A stretch of DNA of 64,000 nt from Streptomyces sp. CB01580 (GTDB lineage Bacteria; Actinomycetota; Actinomycetes; Streptomycetales; Streptomycetaceae), in assembly GCF_001905795.1 (NCBI RefSeq), contig NZ_LIXJ01000032.1, positions 1 to 64,000 on the forward strand, read 5' to 3'. Of the stretch, positions 59,768-64,000 are shown in pieces. The notes below the pieces were generated by a model. That model did not search any database. It was not told the DNA's origin and was given only the letters and a program-made list of their open reading frames with translations. How positions within the stretch are numbered: the first letter of the stretch is position 1; each line of letters starts with the position of its first letter. Position numbers and translations under genes: made by a program.

Positions 59768-60523
59768 CTACTGGCCCGGCTCCGGAATCTCCGCGTACCG
59801 CTGCACCCACGCGTGCATGGCGATCGCGGCGGCGGCGCCCGCGTTGATCGACCGCGTCGACCCGAACTGGGCGATGGAGCACACCATCGCCGCGTGCTCG
59901 CGGGCTTCCTCGGTCAGCCCGGGCCCTTCCTGTCCGAAGAGCAGCACGCACTGACGCGGCAGCTCGGTGCGTTCCAGCGGAACCGAGCCCGGAAGGTTGT
60001 CGATGCCGATGATCGGCAGCCCTTCCGCAGCCGCCCACGCGGTCAGCGACTGGGTGTCGGGGTGGTGCCGCACGTGCTGGTACCGGTCGGTGACCATCGC
60101 GCCGCGCCGGTTCCAGCGCCGTCGCCCCACGATGTGGACCTCCTTGGCGAGGAACGCGTTCGCGGTCCGCACCACGGAGCCGATGTTGAAGTCATGGCCC
60201 CAGTTCTCGACCGCCACGTGGAAGTCGTGCCGCCGCAGGTCCAGGTCGGCGACGATCGCCTCCCGCGTCCAGTAGCGATAGGCGTCGCCGACGTTGCGCC
60301 GGTCCCCGTGGGCGAGCAGCTCGGGGTCGTACCGCTCGTCCACGGGCCAGGGCAGGGGGTGCGGCCCCGCCCCGACCTGCGGCCCGAACCCGTCGTCGTA
60401 CTGCACGGGCTCCGCCGCCGGTCCGGACACACCGGCTCCTGGCAACTCATCGGTCGGCGGTTTCCCGCCGATGCTGCCGGTGCGGCCGATACCGCCGGTC
60501 CTGCTGCCGTTCTCGCTGCTCAC
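59768..60523 (-). CDS. SpoU/TrmH family RNA 2'-O-methyltransferase
   Basis: 251 aa. SPOUT-class knot enzyme: motif 1 NWGHDFNIGSVVRTANAF, motif 2 LLFGQEGPGLTEEA, motif 3 STRSINAGAAAAIAMHAWV. It methylates ribose in a tRNA or rRNA; the exact site cannot be told. The N-terminal 60 residues are disordered. GTG 60523 overlaps the TGA of the HTTM gene (GTGA), so it is the third gene of that coupled operon. Confidence 0.93.
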   Translation of the reverse strand: MSSENGSRTGGIGRTGSIGGKPPTDELPGAGVSGPAAEPVQYDDGFGPQVGAGPHPLPWPVDERYDPELLAHGDRRNVGDAYRYWTREAIVADLDLRRHDFHVAVENWGHDFNIGSVVRTANAFLAKEVHIVGRRRWNRRGAMVTDRYQHVRHHPDTQSLTAWAAAEGLPIIGIDNLPGSVPLERTELPRQCVLLFGQEGPGLTEEAREHAAMVCSIAQFGSTRSINAGAAAAIAMHAWVQRYAEIPEPGQ

Positions 60524-61833
60524 CCGACGAGCGTATGACCCTCGTCGCCGACTTGCTGCGGGACCTCCTCGGCATCGGTGGAACGCCGCTGACCGGGCAC
60601 CTTCACCTTCCGCCCGAACAGCAGCCTCCGCCCGTGGGCCACCCGGTCGCCGAGCCACACCAGGAAGACGGTCGGCAGGAACACTGAGTCGGCGGCGATC
60701 ATCGCCATGGAGAAGAACGGCAGCCCGAGCAGCAGGGCGATGCCGGTGTGCTCACAGATCATGACGGCGAGCAGGACGTTCTTGACCTTCCGGTTGAACA
60801 GGGTGAACGGGAAGGCGACCTGCACGATCACCGTGCCGTAGCTCACCAGCATCACGATCACACCGCTGGACGCGAGGATGTCCGACAGCGCGGGCCACGG
60901 CGCGAAGTAGTCGAGCTTCAGCGGGTAGTACAGCGCCGTGCCGTCCTGCCACCTCGAACCCTGGACCTTGTACCAGCCGGCCGTCGCGTAGATCACACAG
61001 ACCTCGGCCATGATCACGACAAGGGTGGCGTTGTGGGCGAGATTGGCGAAGACGTCGAGCAGGGTGCGCATCTCGCTGTGCGGGGCGCGCCGGTTCACGA
61101 TCCACCAGAGCCCCTGGCCCACCCAGAGGATCCAGAGAAGAGCCGGGAACCACCAGGTGCCCCCGAGGCCGTCGGTCAGCGTGGCCGCGATCAGGACCAG
61201 ACCCAGTGCCCCCCAGAAAACCGGGCCGACCGCATCCCGCCGCACGGGCCGCGCCGGGTCGTCGGCGTTCGCCTTCACGGGCACGCCCGCCTGCCCCGGC
61301 ACCTCGGCGCCCACCGGAGGCGGAAGGGCCGCGAGACCGGCGGCACGCGCCGTACGGGCCGCGCGTCGTGCGTCCAGTGACCAGACCTGCCCGCAGCGGG
61401 TCAGTACGAGGTAGATGGCCATCAGATGGATGACGTTGTCGCCGCCGTCGCCCATGAAGATGCTGCGGTTCTGCAGGGAGAGCACACCGACCATGAAAAG
61501 GACCGACACGGCGCGGGTGCGCCATCCGACCATCAGCAGCGCGGCCGAGAGCAGGGCGACCGCGTACACGATCTCGAACCAGACCGTGCTGTCCGACCAC
61601 ATGAGCGCGGTGAACGCCTGGTTGCCCGATATGAGCTCCCGCGCCATGTCCCAGCGCCACGGGGCATCGGGGCCGTACATCTCATGGCGGTTCGGTATCT
61701 CGCGCAGCAGGAACAGCAGATAGGTGGCGGAGAAACCGATCCGGATGACGGCGCTCTGGTACGGGCCGAGGGCCGTGGAGGTGACGCGCTGGACGGCGCG
61801 GGCGAGCTTGCGGTCGAGGGAGAGCGTACTCAC
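60520..61833 (-). CDS. HTTM domain membrane protein
   Basis: 437 aa with about eight to ten hydrophobic helices. It has the HTTM fold also found in vitamin-K-dependent gamma-glutamyl carboxylase: YQSAVIRIGFSATYLLFLL, FMGDGGDNVIHLMAIYLVLT, NATLVVIMAEVCVIYATAG, GSRWQDGTALYY. Bacterial members are of unknown function and consistently neighbour a DUF5819 protein. GTG 61833 overlaps the DUF5819 stop (GTGA). The gene order and the double coupling suggest one membrane complex. A carboxylase-like activity is possible but unproven. Confidence 0.9.
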   Translation of the reverse strand: MSTLSLDRKLARAVQRVTSTALGPYQSAVIRIGFSATYLLFLLREIPNRHEMYGPDAPWRWDMARELISGNQAFTALMWSDSTVWFEIVYAVALLSAALLMVGWRTRAVSVLFMVGVLSLQNRSIFMGDGGDNVIHLMAIYLVLTRCGQVWSLDARRAARTARAAGLAALPPPVGAEVPGQAGVPVKANADDPARPVRRDAVGPVFWGALGLVLIAATLTDGLGGTWWFPALLWILWVGQGLWWIVNRRAPHSEMRTLLDVFANLAHNATLVVIMAEVCVIYATAGWYKVQGSRWQDGTALYYPLKLDYFAPWPALSDILASSGVIVMLVSYGTVIVQVAFPFTLFNRKVKNVLLAVMICEHTGIALLLGLPFFSMAMIAADSVFLPTVFLVWLGDRVAHGRRLLFGRKVKVPGQRRSTDAEEVPQQVGDEGHTLVG

Positions 61834-62651
61834 TTGTCGGCCCCCTCGGCGTTCCCGGCACTCATCGCGTTTCCGGCGTTCCCCGCGTCCTCGGCGTCCT
61901 CGGGAAGATCGGCAGAGGTCACGGTCCACCACGGCAGCACCCGGTAGGACGGCTTGGTGCTGATCTTCTCGTTGCTCCAGGCGGGTGCCCCGACGGACCG
62001 GACCTCGGAACGGAACTGGATGCGCTCGACGGTACCGCCGTAGTCGTGTCCGGTGAGGCGCAGCATCGCGATGCGACGCAAGTAGCGCTCGGACAGTTCG
62101 CCGCGCACGCCGTTCGCCCGGTTCTCGTTGTCGTGGGAGTTGATGTAGAAGTCCCAGGCGCGTCGCAGCTCGTTCTGGTGGATGTGGCTGGGTATGACGT
62201 TTCCGCGTATCGCCTCGGTGTCCTCACCGGTCAGGCTCATCCAGGCGGTGGTGCGTCGGCCGCCGTCCCCCGCCACCTCGGCCCGTACGTGCACGGCCAC
62301 GTTCTGCTGGAGCGGGTTGGGGGCGAACAGTTTCCAGTTCTGCTCGAACTCCGGGTAGATCCAGTCGTCGACCGCTTCGCCGTGCTGCTTGGTCAGCGTG
62401 TTGGACGGCGCGACGTGCAGGAAGACCATGGCCAGGTGGCCGCAGGCGAGAAGTCCGATGACCGACAGCGCGATCGCCGCGACGGCCTGGTACGGCAGCG
62501 AGAGTGCGGCCACGCCGCTCGGGGAGGTGCGTCCCGGTCCCGGGGCGGCACCGGTCGGCGCGTCCTCGCCCTGCCTCGCGCCGCGCCGCTGCCGCCCCGG
62601 CTCGGCTCCCCCGTTTCCGTTCTCGCCGCCCGTTTCGTCGTACGAATCCAT
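61830..62651 (-). CDS. DUF5819 family membrane protein
   Basis: 273 aa. A Gly/Arg/Pro-rich N-terminus, one transmembrane helix (AVAAIALSVIGLLACGHLAM, about 55-75) and an exported domain with PEFEQNWKLFAPNPLQQNVA and IPSHIHQNELRRAWDFYI. It ends in an Asn/Ala/Gly repeat tail (AGNAGNAMSAGNAEG). It always travels with HTTM genes in the examples I recall. ATG 62651 with GGGGCGGG 3-4 bases upstream is acceptable. First gene of the operon, divergent from paaA; its promoter lies among the paa operator and DnaA boxes. Confidence 0.88.
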   Translation of the reverse strand: MDSYDETGGENGNGGAEPGRQRRGARQGEDAPTGAAPGPGRTSPSGVAALSLPYQAVAAIALSVIGLLACGHLAMVFLHVAPSNTLTKQHGEAVDDWIYPEFEQNWKLFAPNPLQQNVAVHVRAEVAGDGGRRTTAWMSLTGEDTEAIRGNVIPSHIHQNELRRAWDFYINSHDNENRANGVRGELSERYLRRIAMLRLTGHDYGGTVERIQFRSEVRSVGAPAWSNEKISTKPSYRVLPWWTVTSADLPEDAEDAGNAGNAMSAGNAEGADK

Positions 62652-62681
62652 CCCGCCCCGATCCCCGTCGATCCCGGTGAG

Positions 62682-62690
62682 TTGTCCACA
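62682..62690. promoter_or_regulatory. DnaA box TTGTCCACA
   Basis: A perfect consensus box in the DUF5819-paaA divergent region. Confidence 0.65.
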
Positions 62691-62723
62691 GGGTTGACAC
62701 CCTACGGGCCGCCGACTCACCAT

Positions 62724-62732
62724 TGTGGACAA
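62724..62732. promoter_or_regulatory. DnaA box, inverted (TGTGGACAA)
   Basis: A perfect box on the opposite strand, 4 bases from the TetR-type operator and 33 bases from the previous box. Confidence 0.65.
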
Positions 62733-62735
62733 CGA

Positions 62736-62749
62736 ACCGAACGATCGGT
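62736..62749. promoter_or_regulatory. TetR-type operator copy 3
   Basis: ACCGAACGATCGGT, extending as CGATCGGTCGGTCAG, 20 bases upstream of the paaA start. It is the exact reverse complement of 57792-57805. Confidence 0.8.
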
Positions 62750-62769
62750 CGGTCAGTAGGGAGGCCGGG

Positions 62770-63779
<1,010 letters not shown>

Positions 63780-63783
<4 letters not shown>

Positions 63784-64000
63784 GCAGCTCGACCGAATGG
63801 CCGCTGTGGGAGGTGTTCGTACGCTCGCGCCGCGGACTGTCCCACACCCACGCGGGCAGCCTTCACGCCCCGGACGCGGAGATGGCCCTGCGCAACGCAC
63901 GCGATCTGTACACCCGCCGCTCCGAGGGCGTCTCCATCTGGGTCGTCCCGTCCGCCCAGGTGACGGCGTCGTCGCCGGACGAGAAGGACTCGTTCTTCGA
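63780..64000 (+). CDS. paaB: Phenylacetyl-CoA 1,2-epoxidase subunit PaaB, partial
   Basis: The first 73 residues, cut by the window edge. The family opening is clear: EWPLWEVFVRSRRGLSHTH, then GSLHAPDAEMALRNARDLYT and SIWVVPS. PaaB is a small structural subunit of the epoxidase. The start overlaps the paaA stop, so translation is coupled. The rest of the operon lies beyond 64000. Confidence 0.95.

Noticed and set aside
62725..62769. Longer paaA from GTG 62725
   Set aside because: This start lies within a DnaA box and the operator and lacks a ribosome site; ATG 62770 has AGGGAGG at good spacing.

Overview
The window is high-GC actinobacterial DNA and almost certainly a Streptomyces chromosome. 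It carries SARP/AfsR, WhiJ-like XRE/DUF397 and PASTA-kinase genes, a K15-type DD-transpeptidase, a mycothiol-type isomerase, Bpa, two branched-chain keto acid dehydrogenase (bkd) clusters and a phenylacetate (paa) locus. From memory, this order resembles the S. coelicolor core just beside oriC. A perfect parS site (49491-49504) and several DnaA-box 9-mers agree with that, but the placement is inference.

Layout. 1-20.5 kb is mostly core: pirin, SseB-like protein, acyl-CoA dehydrogenase, M18 aminopeptidase, a large SARP/AfsR regulator, a lipoprotein, an NHL-thioredoxin, a LURP-one-like protein, a nitrilase-fold hydrolase, a mycothiol-dependent isomerase, a GntR-MFS pair, a BRO-N domain protein, a DD-transpeptidase, a DUF5713 protein and a winged-helix protein. 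20.5-29.5 kb is an accessory island: remnants of an ATP-grasp RiPP locus (tgmC intact, tgmB 5'-truncated), a 48-bp fossil of an E2 acyltransferase gene, a VOC protein, a frameshifted IS701-type transposase, XRE-DUF6879 and XRE-DUF397-HATPase regulatory modules, two unrecognised small proteins and a methyltransferase.

29.5-41.5 kb holds bkd cluster 1 (E1alpha-E1beta-E2, leftwards) with a divergent NarL-type response regulator, an FMN-split-barrel protein, an APH-fold kinase, two divergent Ser/Thr kinases and a Pro/Ser/Ala-rich surface protein. 41.6-49.5 kb holds a PadR-controlled MacB-type exporter, Bpa, a quinone oxidoreductase and a K+ channel. 49.5-52.3 kb holds mobA-moeA, translationally coupled to the channel gene.

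52.5-64 kb holds bkd cluster 2 with its divergent Lrp-type regulator (BkdR), a TetR regulator with divergent paaN, an operon of DUF5819-HTTM-SpoU methyltransferase, and paaA-paaB running off the right end. An identical 14-bp palindrome lies upstream of paaN/tetR and paaA, with a one-mismatch copy in the bkd2/bkdR interval. This suggests one TetR regulon joining phenylacetyl-CoA and branched-chain acyl-CoA catabolism. Each copy has a consensus or E. coli-type DnaA 9-mer within about 50 bp.

Two copies of a roughly 70-80 bp palindromic interspersed element lie at 3718 and 38280. Most genes run in short coupled operons with ATGA/GTGA overlaps. I saw no tRNA, rRNA or CRISPR.
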